Source of the DNA: Eggerthella sp.
GTDB lineage: Bacteria > Actinomycetota > Coriobacteriia > Coriobacteriales > Eggerthellaceae
DNA: 64,000 nucleotides
Assembly (NCBI GenBank): GCA_030540085.1
Contig: JAUNWY010000002.1
Coordinates: 245,072-309,071, forward strand
Reading direction: 5' to 3'
In this document: positions 1 to 8,848 of the stretch, piece after piece
How positions within the stretch are numbered: the first letter of the stretch is position 1
Layout: every line of letters starts with the position of its first letter
Translations under genes and position numbers: made by a program
Notes under the pieces: generated by a model
Told to the model about the DNA's origin: nothing
Seen by the model: the letters and a program-made list of their open reading frames with translations, nothing else
Database searches by the model: none

Positions 1-2254
1 GTTCGGCCAGCTTGCGCGTGGGCGCGCTCTTCGAATCAAGGCGAAATTCACGAACAGCCGCAATGCGCTCGCGGCACAACGGCAGAACATTGAGCTTCGC
101 AGGCTCAGCATCCCCGAGCCATAGCGCGAAGCGCTTCTTCCCCTTGATGAACTCGTCGGAGCCAAGCCACGGGTGCACGAACTCGGCCGCACCCGGCTCT
201 TCCGCCAGAAACGCTTCGAGCTCGTCTGGTTTGAACAGGTAGTTTCCGCCATCGATGGGTTTGTTGCCGATGCCGATCTTCGGAACGCGGCACAGCGGCT
301 TGCTGAGATTTTGCACGAACGCATCGGGGGCGTCGGACAAGTAGGCATTGATGTTGCCGGGGAGCAGCTCCATCGCGGGCGCATCGGGGCCCGCGTGATG
401 GAAAAGCCGCTTCTCCCCGCCCAGCTTCGAGAACCCGACGATGATCACGAACACGTGGGCCTGGCCGTTTGCCTCGTTGGCCCATCGGAACGTATCATGC
501 GCGAAGTCGATGCGAATGCCCAAATCCCACAACGGCTTCCAAACATTAGCCACCTGCTCGCCTTGGCATATGCTGTTGGTGGAAACGAAGGCGCAGCGCA
601 TCGGGCAATCGCCTATATACTCCGCGGCTTTCATATACCAGCCTGCAACATAGTCCACGTTGCCGCTGTTTTTAGCGCCGCCGAATACATCCATGAGCTC
701 GGCCTTCTGCACCTTGGTTTGATTGCGCGCGCCCAGAAACGGTGGGTTACCGATGATATAGCTGCATTTCTCGGCAGGCAGCACTTCCTTCCAGTCCATA
801 CGAAGCGCGTTGCCCTCGTGGATATTGTCGTTGCTTTTCAGAGGCAGGAAGTCGAAGGGCTGCAGCAAAATCTCCTGCGTTGCCTCCATCATCTGCTCCT
901 CGGCTATCCACAGCGCCGTTTTTGCAACGCTGACCGCGAAGTCGTTTATCTCTATGCCGAAAAACTGATTGATGGAAACCTGTATGGGGCTGCTCTCCCC
1001 GTCGAAGCCGATGCTCATCTGATCGCCCTGCAAATCTTCGAGCACACGATTCTCAAGCTTGCGCAGGGAAAGGTAGCTTTCGGTGAGGAAGTTGCCGCTG
1101 CCGCATGCTGGGTCGAACACGTTTATGCTTGCGAGTTTTCGCTGGAACGCGCGCAACCTCACTTTGCGATTGCGCTCCACGCCGTCACTCTCAATCGCAG
1201 AAAGCTCGGCGCGCAAATTGTCCAGGAACAGCGGGTCGATGACCTTGTGGATGTTCTCAATACTGGTGTAGTGCATACCGCCCGCGCGGCGCGTGGCGGG
1301 GTTCAAAGTGCTCTCGAAGGCCGCGCCGAAGATGGTGGGGCTGATGTGGCTCCAGTCGAAGCTCTGCGACGCCTCCAGCAGCAGGTCGAGGCGGATCTGG
1401 TCGGTGAACTGCGGTACCACGATGCCGTCGTCGCCGAACAGCCCGCCGTTTACGTACGGGAAGGCCAGCAGGTAGGCGGGCAGATAAGGGTCGCGAGCGT
1501 CCGCCGGCGTGTCCAGCACGGCGAACAGGTCGATGACGGCCTGGCGCATCTGGTCGGCCGGGAAGCGCTTGAGGTAGTTCAGCAGCGCATCTTTCTCATG
1601 CAGCAAGCCGGAATCTTCGGCATACAGAAGGAACACCAGCCGCACAATGAGTACGTTCAAGCTACGCTGCTCGTGCGCGTCTGTTTCGATATTGCGATAC
1701 TGTTGCGAAAGCTGGGCATAGAGCCTTCCCACCAGCTCGCCGGCCTTCACCGAAAGCTCTTTCTCCTTCACCAGGCGAGAGTTGCGCCTATCGGAGAAAA
1801 ACGACAGCAAGTGCACCTGCTCGGGCAGCTCTTCCAAAGCAAGCGAAACGTACTGGTCGTCTGCGGCCTCCATGTCGTAGATGCGGAACTCGTCGAAATT
1901 GCACGTGATAATCCAACGCGGGCGTATGGAGTTCGGCAGATTGTCGGCGTACCACTTCGCTTGCTGGTAGGGCGTCTCCGGTCCAGCCTTTTTCGATCTC
2001 ACGGTTGCTTCGTCGAGGCTGATGCCGCGGCCTTTCATTTCTATGAGAATGCCCATATCCTCGTAGAACACGTCGATTTTGCGGCCCTTCACCTTGCGTT
2101 CGAATTCCAGCGCATGGGTGGCATTCTGCACGCCCAGCACATCCTGCAAAAGCTCTATCCAAAACGAACGCGAATGCTCCTCCTCTACGCATGGGAGGGA
2201 TTCCCACCTTGCTACGAAATACTTGGCGGCGCGTTTCTGCTCTGCTGGGGTCAT
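1..2254 (-). CDS. Type IIG (MmeI-like) restriction-modification enzyme, 3' end outside window
   Basis: The minus-strand frame stays open from about 2290 to the window edge, giving at least 751 residues. An N-terminal PD-(D/E)XK-type nuclease region carries Asp61, Glu72 and Lys74 (reading IEMKGRG). It is followed by an adenine-methyltransferase core with motif I DPACGSGNF at residues 381-389 and motif IV NPPFLG at 503-508. This order matches MmeI-like enzymes, which cut and methylate with one polypeptide; the family is about 900 residues long, so the target-recognition end is missing here. The ATG at 2254 is preferred over the in-frame ATG at 2290 because an AGAAAGAAG stretch precedes it. No specificity or restriction partner is visible. 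A fairly long plus-strand frame over the same DNA is an antisense artefact. Confidence 0.85.
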   Translation of the reverse strand, partial: MTPAEQKRAAKYFVARWESLPCVEEEHSRSFWIELLQDVLGVQNATHALEFERKVKGRKIDVFYEDMGILIEMKGRGISLDEATVRSKKAGPETPYQQAKWYADNLPNSIRPRWIITCNFDEFRIYDMEAADDQYVSLALEELPEQVHLLSFFSDRRNSRLVKEKELSVKAGELVGRLYAQLSQQYRNIETDAHEQRSLNVLIVRLVFLLYAEDSGLLHEKDALLNYLKRFPADQMRQAVIDLFAVLDTPADARDPYLPAYLLAFPYVNGGLFGDDGIVVPQFTDQIRLDLLLEASQSFDWSHISPTIFGAAFESTLNPATRRAGGMHYTSIENIHKVIDPLFLDNLRAELSAIESDGVERNRKVRLRAFQRKLASINVFDPACGSGNFLTESYLSLRKLENRVLEDLQGDQMSIGFDGESSPIQVSINQFFGIEINDFAVSVAKTALWIAEEQMMEATQEILLQPFDFLPLKSNDNIHEGNALRMDWKEVLPAEKCSYIIGNPPFLGARNQTKVQKAELMDVFGGAKNSGNVDYVAGWYMKAAEYIGDCPMRCAFVSTNSICQGEQVANVWKPLWDLGIRIDFAHDTFRWANEANGQAHVFVIIVGFSKLGGEKRLFHHAGPDAPAMELLPGNINAYLSDAPDAFVQNLSKPLCRVPKIGIGNKPIDGGNYLFKPDELEAFLAEEPGAAEFVHPWLGSDEFIKGKKRFALWLGDAEPAKLNVLPLCRERIAAVREFRLDSKSAPTRKLAE

Positions 2255-2488
2255 GAATGCTTCTTTCTCATAAATGCATCGAGGTTTCATTGTAATTCAG
2301 TTCAACAGTGACAGAAATCAAATGGACGCGTTAGACGCAATGGAAGGGTTCAACGACGTGAATATCTCCAAAATCAGGCCGAGATACTTGCCTTCATAAA
2401 ACATTCATGAAAAGTTTTGCCCATAATTTGCCCATGTACACAATGGAAATAAAAAAGGCCAGAAGCATAAGCCTCTGACCTGGGAATT

Positions 2489-2563
2489 TGGTGGGCCCAC
2501 CCGGATTCGAACCGAGAACCAAAGGATTATGAGTCCCCTGCTCCACCATTGAGCTATGGGCCC
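2489..2563 (-). tRNA. tRNA with CAU anticodon (Ile2 or elongator Met)
   Basis: The minus strand folds into a complete cloverleaf. The acceptor GGGCCCA pairs with TGGGCCC, the D stem is GCTC/GAGC, the anticodon loop is CTCATAA, the T arm contains TTCGAAT, and CCA is encoded at 2489-2491. The CAU anticodon could be elongator Met or the lysidine-modified Ile2. The GACTCATAATCC anticodon arm looks more like Ile2, but this was not resolved. Confidence 0.93.
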
Positions 2564-2810
2564 AATACAGCGTCTTCATCAGAAGCTGCGATTGATTATT
2601 CTAGCGTACTTTATGGCTTTTGCCACTTCCATTCCCAAGGATCGACACATTAACGTGCAAATGCCTTTCACGGCCGCTATACCCACAATGCCGCCATGGG
2701 AACTTGCGCTTGCGATAATACTGGCATTTTGCCCTCTGCTGCACCTATGAATGCTGGGCTTAGGTAGCACTTTTGTCGCACGGCCCTTACTTTATGCGAT
2801 ACCAACCAAC
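2564..2810. other. Intergenic stretch, no gene seen
   Basis: Only short frames without recognisable protein features occur between the CAU tRNA and the trpS terminator. A possible minus-strand -10 element (TAGAAT, complement of 2598-2603) could drive the tRNA. Nothing else stands out. Confidence 0.5.
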
Positions 2811-2844
2811 AAAAAAAACGGCTAGGCGTATATGCCTAGCCGTT
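2811..2844 (-). terminator. Intrinsic terminator of trpS
   Basis: An 11-bp stem (AACGGCTAGGC and its complement) with a 6-nt loop is followed on the minus strand by a run of eight T. It lies 24 bases past the trpS stop codon. Confidence 0.88.
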
Positions 2845-2867
2845 TTAAAACGCCAAAGGGGACGATT

Positions 2868-3917
2868 CTAGTAAACCATATGCATGGCTTCACGAACCTC
2901 GTCCAAGGTTTTATTAGCGATTTCGTTCGCTTTGCGATTGCCTTCATGCAGAATCTCTTCTACATAGCCGGGCTTTGCAGCGATAGCCTCACGACGCTCG
3001 CGGATAGGAGCGAGGTATTCGTTAACCGCTTCGGTGACATACTTCTTGAGCGTTCCGGAACCACCGTTGCCGATCTCTTCCGCGATCTCCACTTCAGTGC
3101 GGCCCGCGCACAAAGCAGCCGTAGTAAGAAGCGCAGATACACCAGGACGATTTTCCTTATCGAACGTAATGAATCGTTCGGAATCGGTCTTGGACTTCTT
3201 GATGATTTTGGCGGTTTCCTCTGCCGTAAACGAAAGGCTGATGGCATTGCCGTAGCTCTTCGACATCTTACGACCATCCAAACCGGGAATCTCGGGCGCA
3301 TCATCATTCAGAAGGCCTTCGGGCTCAGGGAACACATAGCCGTAACGCTCGTTAAAACGACGAGCAATTTGGCGAGTCTGTTCGATATGGGGCAACTGAT
3401 CCTTACCGCAGGGCACGATATTGCCCTTGCAGAACAAAATGTCGCATGCCTGATGCACAGGATAGGTCAGAAGAAGGCCGGTAAGGGCATGGCCCGAAGC
3501 TTCCTGCTCAGCCTTAACCGTTGGGTTGCGAAGGAGCTCTGCCTCAGATACCAGAGAAAGGAACGGAAGCATAAGCTGATTCAAGGCAGGAATCGCAGAA
3601 TGGGTGAAGATAATGGTTTTCTCCGGATCGATGCCGCAAGCAAGGTAATCAATTACCATGTTGCGAACATTGTCCTGAATGTTCTCCGTAGTATCACGGT
3701 CGGTAATTACCTGATAGTCAGCAATGATAACTCGCGTGGTTACGCCTTTATTCTGCAGAGCAACGCGTTCCTTAATGGTGCCGAAATAGTGGCCCAGGTG
3801 CAAACGACCCGTAGGACGATCGCCCGTAAGCATCGTGTACTTGCCGGGGTTTACCTCAAGGTCGGCGCGAATTGCCTCGCTGCGCTTCTGGCTTGCTTCA
3901 AAACTATTGGAGCTCAT
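2868..3917 (-). CDS. trpS: Tryptophan--tRNA ligase
   Basis: This 349-residue class I aminoacyl-tRNA synthetase charges tRNA-Trp in the cytoplasm. The HIGH-type signature appears as TGDRPTGRLHLGHYFG at residues 31-46 and the KMSKS loop as KMSKSYGNAI. Length and motif order are typical of bacterial TrpS. The frame continues upstream to 4157, but that part overlaps the divergent helicase gene and has no synthetase sequence. The ATG at 3917 has an AAAGAGG ribosome-binding site about 13 bases upstream, so it is preferred. The gene stands alone, divergent from the DEAD-box gene, with a clear terminator downstream. Confidence 0.97.
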   Translation of the reverse strand: MSSNSFEASQKRSEAIRADLEVNPGKYTMLTGDRPTGRLHLGHYFGTIKERVALQNKGVTTRVIIADYQVITDRDTTENIQDNVRNMVIDYLACGIDPEKTIIFTHSAIPALNQLMLPFLSLVSEAELLRNPTVKAEQEASGHALTGLLLTYPVHQACDILFCKGNIVPCGKDQLPHIEQTRQIARRFNERYGYVFPEPEGLLNDDAPEIPGLDGRKMSKSYGNAISLSFTAEETAKIIKKSKTDSERFITFDKENRPGVSALLTTAALCAGRTEVEIAEEIGNGGSGTLKKYVTEAVNEYLAPIRERREAIAAKPGYVEEILHEGNRKANEIANKTLDEVREAMHMVY

Positions 3918-4053
3918 AACGAACAGTGCCTCTTTCGTTTGATTCGTAAGGGTGATTGAGCCGCGCATAAACGGCATCAGATGTATTGGGAAAGTATACC
4001 ATTGCTTATCTTCCGCATAGACTATTGCCCTTTCGTCCCCTACACTGAAAGGC

Positions 4054-5292
4054 ATGACTACCTCAACTTTTAATACGCTTGGCTTGTCCAAGCCCTCATT
4101 GGAAGCCATCGATAATCTTGGCTTCACCGAACCCACCCCTGTACAGGCACTTTCCATTCCGCCGGGAATCGAAGGGAAAGATATCCTAGCTGCCGCACAA
4201 ACCGGAACAGGGAAGACGCTTGCCTATCTGCTTCCGATCTTCGACCAAATGGTGCGCCATTTTGGCTCAAAGCGCCCCAAAAAGGGGCCCTATGCGTTGG
4301 TTTTGGCACCGACGCGTGAGTTGGCTCAGCAAATTTCCGAATGTGCAAGCACTATTGCGCAAACCACCAAGTTCCGCACGCTTACCGTAATCGGCGGCAA
4401 GAAATACTCCACCCAGGTCGAAAAGCTCAAAAAGGGCTGCGATGTGCTTATTGCCACTCCGGGACGCTTGCTTGACTTGGCGCAACAGGGGCTTCTTTCC
4501 CTGGAAAACATCCACTACCTGGTGCTTGACGAAGTCGACCGTATGATGGATATGGGCTTTTGGCCCCCTGTGAATTCCATCGTTCGCATGACCCCGAAAG
4601 AACGCCAAACCTTCTTATTCAGTGCCACTCTGACACCTGACGTTCAGGCGAAAGCGAAGCTCGTTCAGACGGATCCAGAGGTCGTTGAGATCGCCCACAA
4701 AGGCAAAACCGCCGATACGGTTAACGAATACTTGCTGCCCGTTTCCGAGCGTCAAAAGCAGGATCTCCTTGTTGCCCTGCTTAAGGAGCAGGGGGCAGAA
4801 CGTGTCATCGTGTTTACCCGCACCAAGCAATCCGCGGATTCGTGCGCCACACGCCTGAAAGACGCAGGAGTGAAAGCGGACAGCATCCATGCAGACAAAC
4901 ATCAAGGAAAACGCGACCGTGCGCTAAAGAACTTCCGCGAAGGCAAGATCGATGTTCTGGTTGCTACCGATGTCCTAGCACGCGGCATCGATATCACTGA
5001 TGTAAGCTACGTCGTCAACCTCACCGTGCCCGACTCGCCCGAAGACTACATCCACCGCATTGGACGTACAGGCCGCGCAGGCGAATCGGGAGCTGCCTAC
5101 ACGTTCCTTTCCCCAGATCAGCTTCTTGATTTACGCGAAATTGAATACCACACGCAGCATTTGCTCGAAACTCACGACGTCGAAGGCTTCGAATACGCCG
5201 ACGATCGCCTGATCCCCAACCCCAAGCGTCCCACCAAGCGCCCATCGCGCACCGGCAGGGGTCGCAGGAGGCCATCGCTCCGTAGACGCTAA
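4054..5292 (+). CDS. DEAD-box RNA helicase (RhlE-like)
   Basis: This 412-residue ATP-dependent RNA helicase has the core motifs in order: a Q-motif region around residues 20-31, Walker A AQTGTGKT (48-55), PTRELA (86-91), TPGR (135-138), DEVD (159-162), SAT (190-192) and HRIGRTGRAG (334-343). Motif II reads DEVD rather than DEAD, a tolerated variant that keeps the catalytic Asp-Glu pair. The C-terminus ends in a short Arg/Pro-rich basic tail typical of RhlE-type proteins that bind structured RNA. It likely acts in RNA remodelling or ribosome assembly. It is transcribed divergently from trpS and appears monocistronic. Confidence 0.93.
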   Translation: MTTSTFNTLGLSKPSLEAIDNLGFTEPTPVQALSIPPGIEGKDILAAAQTGTGKTLAYLLPIFDQMVRHFGSKRPKKGPYALVLAPTRELAQQISECASTIAQTTKFRTLTVIGGKKYSTQVEKLKKGCDVLIATPGRLLDLAQQGLLSLENIHYLVLDEVDRMMDMGFWPPVNSIVRMTPKERQTFLFSATLTPDVQAKAKLVQTDPEVVEIAHKGKTADTVNEYLLPVSERQKQDLLVALLKEQGAERVIVFTRTKQSADSCATRLKDAGVKADSIHADKHQGKRDRALKNFREGKIDVLVATDVLARGIDITDVSYVVNLTVPDSPEDYIHRIGRTGRAGESGAAYTFLSPDQLLDLREIEYHTQHLLETHDVEGFEYADDRLIPNPKRPTKRPSRTGRGRRRPSLRRR

Positions 5293-5344
5293 TTCACCGT
5301 TTGCGCTGATGGGAATCGAGTTAAAACTTTTTTCAAAAAAGATG

Positions 5345-5372
5345 TTGCACCGATTTCCAAGATGCGTATAAT
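5345..5372 (+). promoter_or_regulatory. Sigma-70-type promoter of tRNA-Asn
   Basis: TTGCAC at 5345-5350 and a perfect TATAAT at 5367-5372 are separated by 16 bases and lie about 30 bases before the tRNA-Asn 5' end. Confidence 0.75.
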
Positions 5373-5403
5373 AAATTCCTGCGTCACGAAGAACGCACCG
5401 AAT

Positions 5404-5478
5404 TCCTCGGTAGCTCAACGGCAGAGCATCCGGCTGTTAACCGGAGGGTTGTAGGTTCGAATCCTACCCGGGGAGCCA
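5404..5478 (+). tRNA. tRNA-Asn (GUU)
   Basis: A complete cloverleaf is present. The acceptor TCCTCGG pairs with CCGGGGA, the anticodon loop CTGTTAA gives GUU, the T stem GTAGG/CCTAC surrounds TTCGAAT, and CCA is encoded at 5476-5478. Confidence 0.96.
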
Positions 5479-5485
5479 GAATTTC

Positions 5486-5519
5486 AAAGATCCGCTTCAT
5501 GCGGATCTTTTTTTATTTT
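5486..5519 (+). terminator. Terminator of tRNA-Asn
   Basis: A 10-bp hairpin (AAAGATCCGC, loop TTCAT) is followed by a T-rich tract directly after the tRNA. Confidence 0.88.
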
Positions 5520-5609
5520 CATGCTCTCCCCTCTCAGCTGCTCAAGCTTGCTAACACCACGAACCGCGCTATAGTTACTTCACCGCCGCAACTCACCGAA
5601 AGGCAACCC

Positions 5610-6074
5610 ATGATCAACATCCTCTTCGTTTGCCATGGCAACATCTGCCGCTCGCCTATGGCCGAATTCGTCATGAAAGAGCGTGTGCGCCAATCAGGAC
5701 TCGACGCTACCGTTTACGTAGAATCAGCAGCGATGCATCACGATGAGATCGGCAGCGACGTCCACTATGGAACGAAAGAAATCCTCGATCGATACGGCAT
5801 TCCCTATGAGCATCGTGCGGCACGCCTGGCAACCACCGCTGATTACGATAAGTTCGACTATATTGTGGGCATGGATCGCTACAACATGCGCGATATGATG
5901 CGCCTCTACCATAACGACCCCGAAGGAAAGCTAAGCCTCCTGATGGATTGGGTGGGTGCGTCGCGAGACGTCGCAGACCCGTGGTATACCGGCGATTTCG
6001 ACACTACCTATGAAGATGTCGACGCTGGCTGCCTGGCCCTCGTCGAACATCTCAAGCGAATCCTGGATCGCTAA
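5610..6074 (+). CDS. Low molecular weight protein-tyrosine phosphatase
   Basis: This 154-residue cytosolic phosphatase has the family P-loop near its N-terminus, CHGNICRS, with nucleophile Cys8 and Arg14 (CX5R). The general-acid aspartate is in DPWYTGDF (Asp123). Length is normal for the LMW-PTP family, which dephosphorylates tyrosine kinases or arginine residues; the substrate cannot be read here. The ATG at 5610 follows an AAAGG site. An upstream in-frame extension runs back into the tRNA terminator and is not believable. It is followed two bases later by a small ORF, suggesting a two-gene transcript. Confidence 0.92.
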   Translation: MINILFVCHGNICRSPMAEFVMKERVRQSGLDATVYVESAAMHHDEIGSDVHYGTKEILDRYGIPYEHRAARLATTADYDKFDYIVGMDRYNMRDMMRLYHNDPEGKLSLLMDWVGASRDVADPWYTGDFDTTYEDVDAGCLALVEHLKRILDR

Positions 6075-6076
6075 TT

Positions 6077-6310
6077 ATGGACAACGAATTCCAAAAACGT
6101 TGGGAGCGTATCCAGCAGGCCCTTGCTGTCGAGCTTTCCGGCGAAGTTAAGCCGCGCGTTTCAAGCGGGCGAACCCTATTCGGGATCAAAAGCGAAGGCG
6201 AAGCAAAGATGGACGAATTCGCCAAGCAGATCGAGGAAGAATACGCCGCAAAAAGGCGAGAAGAAAAAGAAACTCCATCCCAAAACAAGAACACCCCTCT
6301 GAGGGAATAA
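6077..6310 (+). CDS. Small hypothetical protein after LMW-PTP
   Basis: This 77-residue protein starts two bases after the phosphatase stop codon, which argues for translational coupling. It is hydrophilic and highly charged, with a probable helical, Glu/Lys-rich C-terminal half (AKQIEEEYAAKRREE). No family or catalytic motif was recognised. It may be a regulator or partner of the phosphatase, but that is inferred only from position. Confidence 0.6.
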   Translation: MDNEFQKRWERIQQALAVELSGEVKPRVSSGRTLFGIKSEGEAKMDEFAKQIEEEYAAKRREEKETPSQNKNTPLRE

Positions 6311-6359
6311 GAAAAGCCCTCAACACGCTATGATGGTCTCAAGGGGATAAGGGGGCATC

Positions 6360-7652
6360 ATGTACAGTCCGTTTCGCAATGAACAGGGCCGACCTAAGAG
6401 CCTTGACGAGGTAGCCTACGCCGACCTCGCGCAATTGAAGGATCTCGAAGAGGGTTTTGCGCTTGAATTCAAGCGCACGTGGAACGAAAACGTCCGCGCG
6501 AAAATTCCCAAGATCATCGCCTCGTTTGCCAATTCCCATGGCGGCTGGCTCGTCATCGGCATCGCCGACGACGACAAAACGGTATGCCCCGTGCCGAAAC
6601 AGTCGGCAGATTTCTCTCAGATATTCGGTGAGCTGTGCCGCCACCACGTATCCCCTACTCCGCGCTTTGACACACGCTTTATCGCCGATCCCGTAAACCC
6701 CAAACAAGGCGCTGTAGTGGTTCAGGTCCACGAAGGCGATTTCCCGCCCTATGTTGCCGACGGCATCGTCGAGATACGCGAAGGGTCAACCTCGGGCCCA
6801 GCACTCGGCTCGGCATTGGTGGAGCTCTACAGCAAGGCAACTAAGCGAAAGCAGGAAATCCGCGAGTTTTGCCAGCGCACCGTATGGTATCCGGCGGAAA
6901 CCCCGTGCACCTCGCAGAGCAACGCCACCGCTGAGGCTCCCTTGCCCCTGTTTAGCCTGTACTTGTATCGGATGGGCCGTCGCGCCGCCGACACACCCTC
7001 TAGAGCGGCTCAGGAAAGCCATGTGATGGCAATGCGCTCCGCCTTTGAGCAGCAAGGAATGGGTTGCCACGTTCAACACGCACACGATTCGCTGATATTC
7101 CGAACATCCAAAGGCATCCCGGGAAGCTCAGTCCATTCCGCCATCGAGCTGTTCCCCGATGAATCGTTGAAGCTCACGGTACCTGGCGTGATGCTCGATC
7201 CCCGCATGCAAGAAGAGGCTCTTCGTCAGATTTCGACGCTTGGCATCGAAGTGCCCGGCAACGCGCTGTTTATCGGCGCCACCGAAACGCTGCGCCGCGT
7301 TACCCGCATGGCATCGCTGCTTGACCGCTACGTACGACTACGAGCCATAAGCTGGAGCAATTACGCCGTAGCTTATGAGCTGGAGAATATGGCTGGCGTG
7401 ATGCTCTGGTCGGAAACGGAAACCTATGCGCACTACATCAGCAAGCACGGCATGCTGTTCTGCGGGACAACCGATTGCCGAAGCCGCATTCGCTATCTTG
7501 ACGACGGCATCCACGGCTCGTTCCGCGCCCGTCAATTCGCTGGCAGTCATTTCTTTGAAGCGTGCGGGCTGCCACTAGGCTCACCAAGCGAAGAGGACAA
7601 CGAATTGGTAGACGCCCTGCTTCGCGGAGAAAAGGCGAGCATGGGGCAATAA
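6360..7652 (+). CDS. AlbA_2 (Schlafen-type) domain protein
   Basis: This 430-residue protein has an N-terminal AlbA_2-like region. Residues 29-73 contain EGFALEFKR, a helix and the segment SFANSHGGWLVIGIADD, the usual signature of this nucleic-acid/ATP-binding fold. The remainder (about 150-430) resembles no family I can name and lacks the winged-helix/HATPase layout of the well-known AlbA_2 regulators. A GGGGG site precedes the ATG. The gene is about 50 bases downstream of the phosphatase pair and converges with the ion transporter. A role as DNA/RNA-binding regulator or defence factor is possible but not shown. Confidence 0.75.
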   Translation: MYSPFRNEQGRPKSLDEVAYADLAQLKDLEEGFALEFKRTWNENVRAKIPKIIASFANSHGGWLVIGIADDDKTVCPVPKQSADFSQIFGELCRHHVSPTPRFDTRFIADPVNPKQGAVVVQVHEGDFPPYVADGIVEIREGSTSGPALGSALVELYSKATKRKQEIREFCQRTVWYPAETPCTSQSNATAEAPLPLFSLYLYRMGRRAADTPSRAAQESHVMAMRSAFEQQGMGCHVQHAHDSLIFRTSKGIPGSSVHSAIELFPDESLKLTVPGVMLDPRMQEEALRQISTLGIEVPGNALFIGATETLRRVTRMASLLDRYVRLRAISWSNYAVAYELENMAGVMLWSETETYAHYISKHGMLFCGTTDCRSRIRYLDDGIHGSFRARQFAGSHFFEACGLPLGSPSEEDNELVDALLRGEKASMGQ

Positions 7653-7696
7653 CGCCTTCGAAAACGCCAGATCTGCAAAAACAGCCGCTTTCAGGC

Positions 7697-8836
7697 TCAA
7701 GCCCACCCGAATACCGCATTTGCCGCACATAGGACAGCAAGGAACACCACATTCCAGGCCGTGAACACCGCCAAGTAATGGCGTTTGCCCACCAAACCCG
7801 AAGCGGTGGCAATCTTGAGCGAGATAAGGCTTGCCATAGAAGCAATGGGCGTCCCCAGCCCGCCAAGGTTTGTTCCCACTATAAGGGCAGTCCAATCGTT
7901 GGTGAAGCCAGACAGCAGAACAGCAGCCGGAACATTGCTTATCACCTGGCTTGACCCCACTGCCGCATAAAACGGCGCGATGCCCACCAGAGCTGAAAGC
8001 GCCTCATGCACCGCAGGAACGCGAGCCATATTGCCCACGAATACAAACAGAGCTACAAACGTGAGCAAAAGACCATAATCAACCTTAGTCAACGTGCGTC
8101 TATCAAGAAAGAACAGCACAAGGGCAACGAGAACGGCAACAGGATAAGCGTCAATAAGCCCCACTACCGCCATAATGCTCAAGGCGAACAAAAGCAGGTA
8201 TGAGACGAACATGAGCCTTTGGCGCCCTGTAGGCCTTGCAAGGATCCCGTGAGATGCGCAATCGGAGTGCCCCTCCGCATTACCCCGGAACACAATCAGC
8301 AACGCAACAACCAGCATTGCCGCAGACAGGGCAACGATAGGTGCCATGATCAACACAAACTGAGGAAAGTCCATGCCCGATGCGCGATAGAGAAAGAGGT
8401 TCTGCGGATTCCCAACAGGCAGCAGCATACTGCCCAAATTTGCCGACACCGTCATGAGCACCACTACGGAAGCCGCGTACCGACCCTCCCCTGCCTCGGA
8501 GAGCACGACAAGGGCAAGAGGAACAAAGGTGATGAGCGCTACATCATTGGTTATCGCCATGGAACTGACGAAGGTTAGCGCAACCAGTGCGAACGCCAGG
8601 GCGCGCATAGAAGAGGCGCGCGACACGGCCCAACTGCCCAGCAGACGCATCACACCCATGAAACGCAACCCTGTTACAACCGCCATCAGACAAAACAGCA
8701 GAGCCAAAGTGCGCCAATCGACATATGAGGCGTAGCCTTCGTCAAAGGGCACCAGCGCACATGACGCCGCAGCCGCCAAAACCGCAACGACCAGCACCGC
8801 TTCCTTCGAAACGAAAGCCCTGATCTTTTCCAGCAT
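7697..8836 (-). CDS. Ion transporter (IT superfamily, SLC13/ArsB-NhaD-like)
   Basis: This 379-residue integral membrane protein has about ten hydrophobic segments. Two hallmark segments of the IT superfamily are visible: TNDVALITFVP, and PVGNPQNLFLY in a re-entrant loop. These occur in ArsB, NhaD and SLC13 dicarboxylate/anion carriers. It is somewhat shorter than typical 420-450-residue members, so the substrate is left open: anion, dicarboxylate, arsenite or Na+/H+. A GGAGC site sits before ATG 8836, and the start is 12 bases after the rlmKL stop, so the two may be co-transcribed. Confidence 0.85.
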   Translation of the reverse strand: MLEKIRAFVSKEAVLVVAVLAAAASCALVPFDEGYASYVDWRTLALLFCLMAVVTGLRFMGVMRLLGSWAVSRASSMRALAFALVALTFVSSMAITNDVALITFVPLALVVLSEAGEGRYAASVVVLMTVSANLGSMLLPVGNPQNLFLYRASGMDFPQFVLIMAPIVALSAAMLVVALLIVFRGNAEGHSDCASHGILARPTGRQRLMFVSYLLLFALSIMAVVGLIDAYPVAVLVALVLFFLDRRTLTKVDYGLLLTFVALFVFVGNMARVPAVHEALSALVGIAPFYAAVGSSQVISNVPAAVLLSGFTNDWTALIVGTNLGGLGTPIASMASLISLKIATASGLVGKRHYLAVFTAWNVVFLAVLCAANAVFGWA

Positions 8837-8848
8837 GCGTGGAAGCTC

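Noticed and set aside
173..2311. 712-residue open frame on the plus strand
   Set aside because: It is the antisense of the type IIG enzyme, whose motifs are on the minus strand; the plus translation has no domain.
2394..2579. Short minus-strand frame through the CAU tRNA
   Set aside because: It is translated tRNA sequence.
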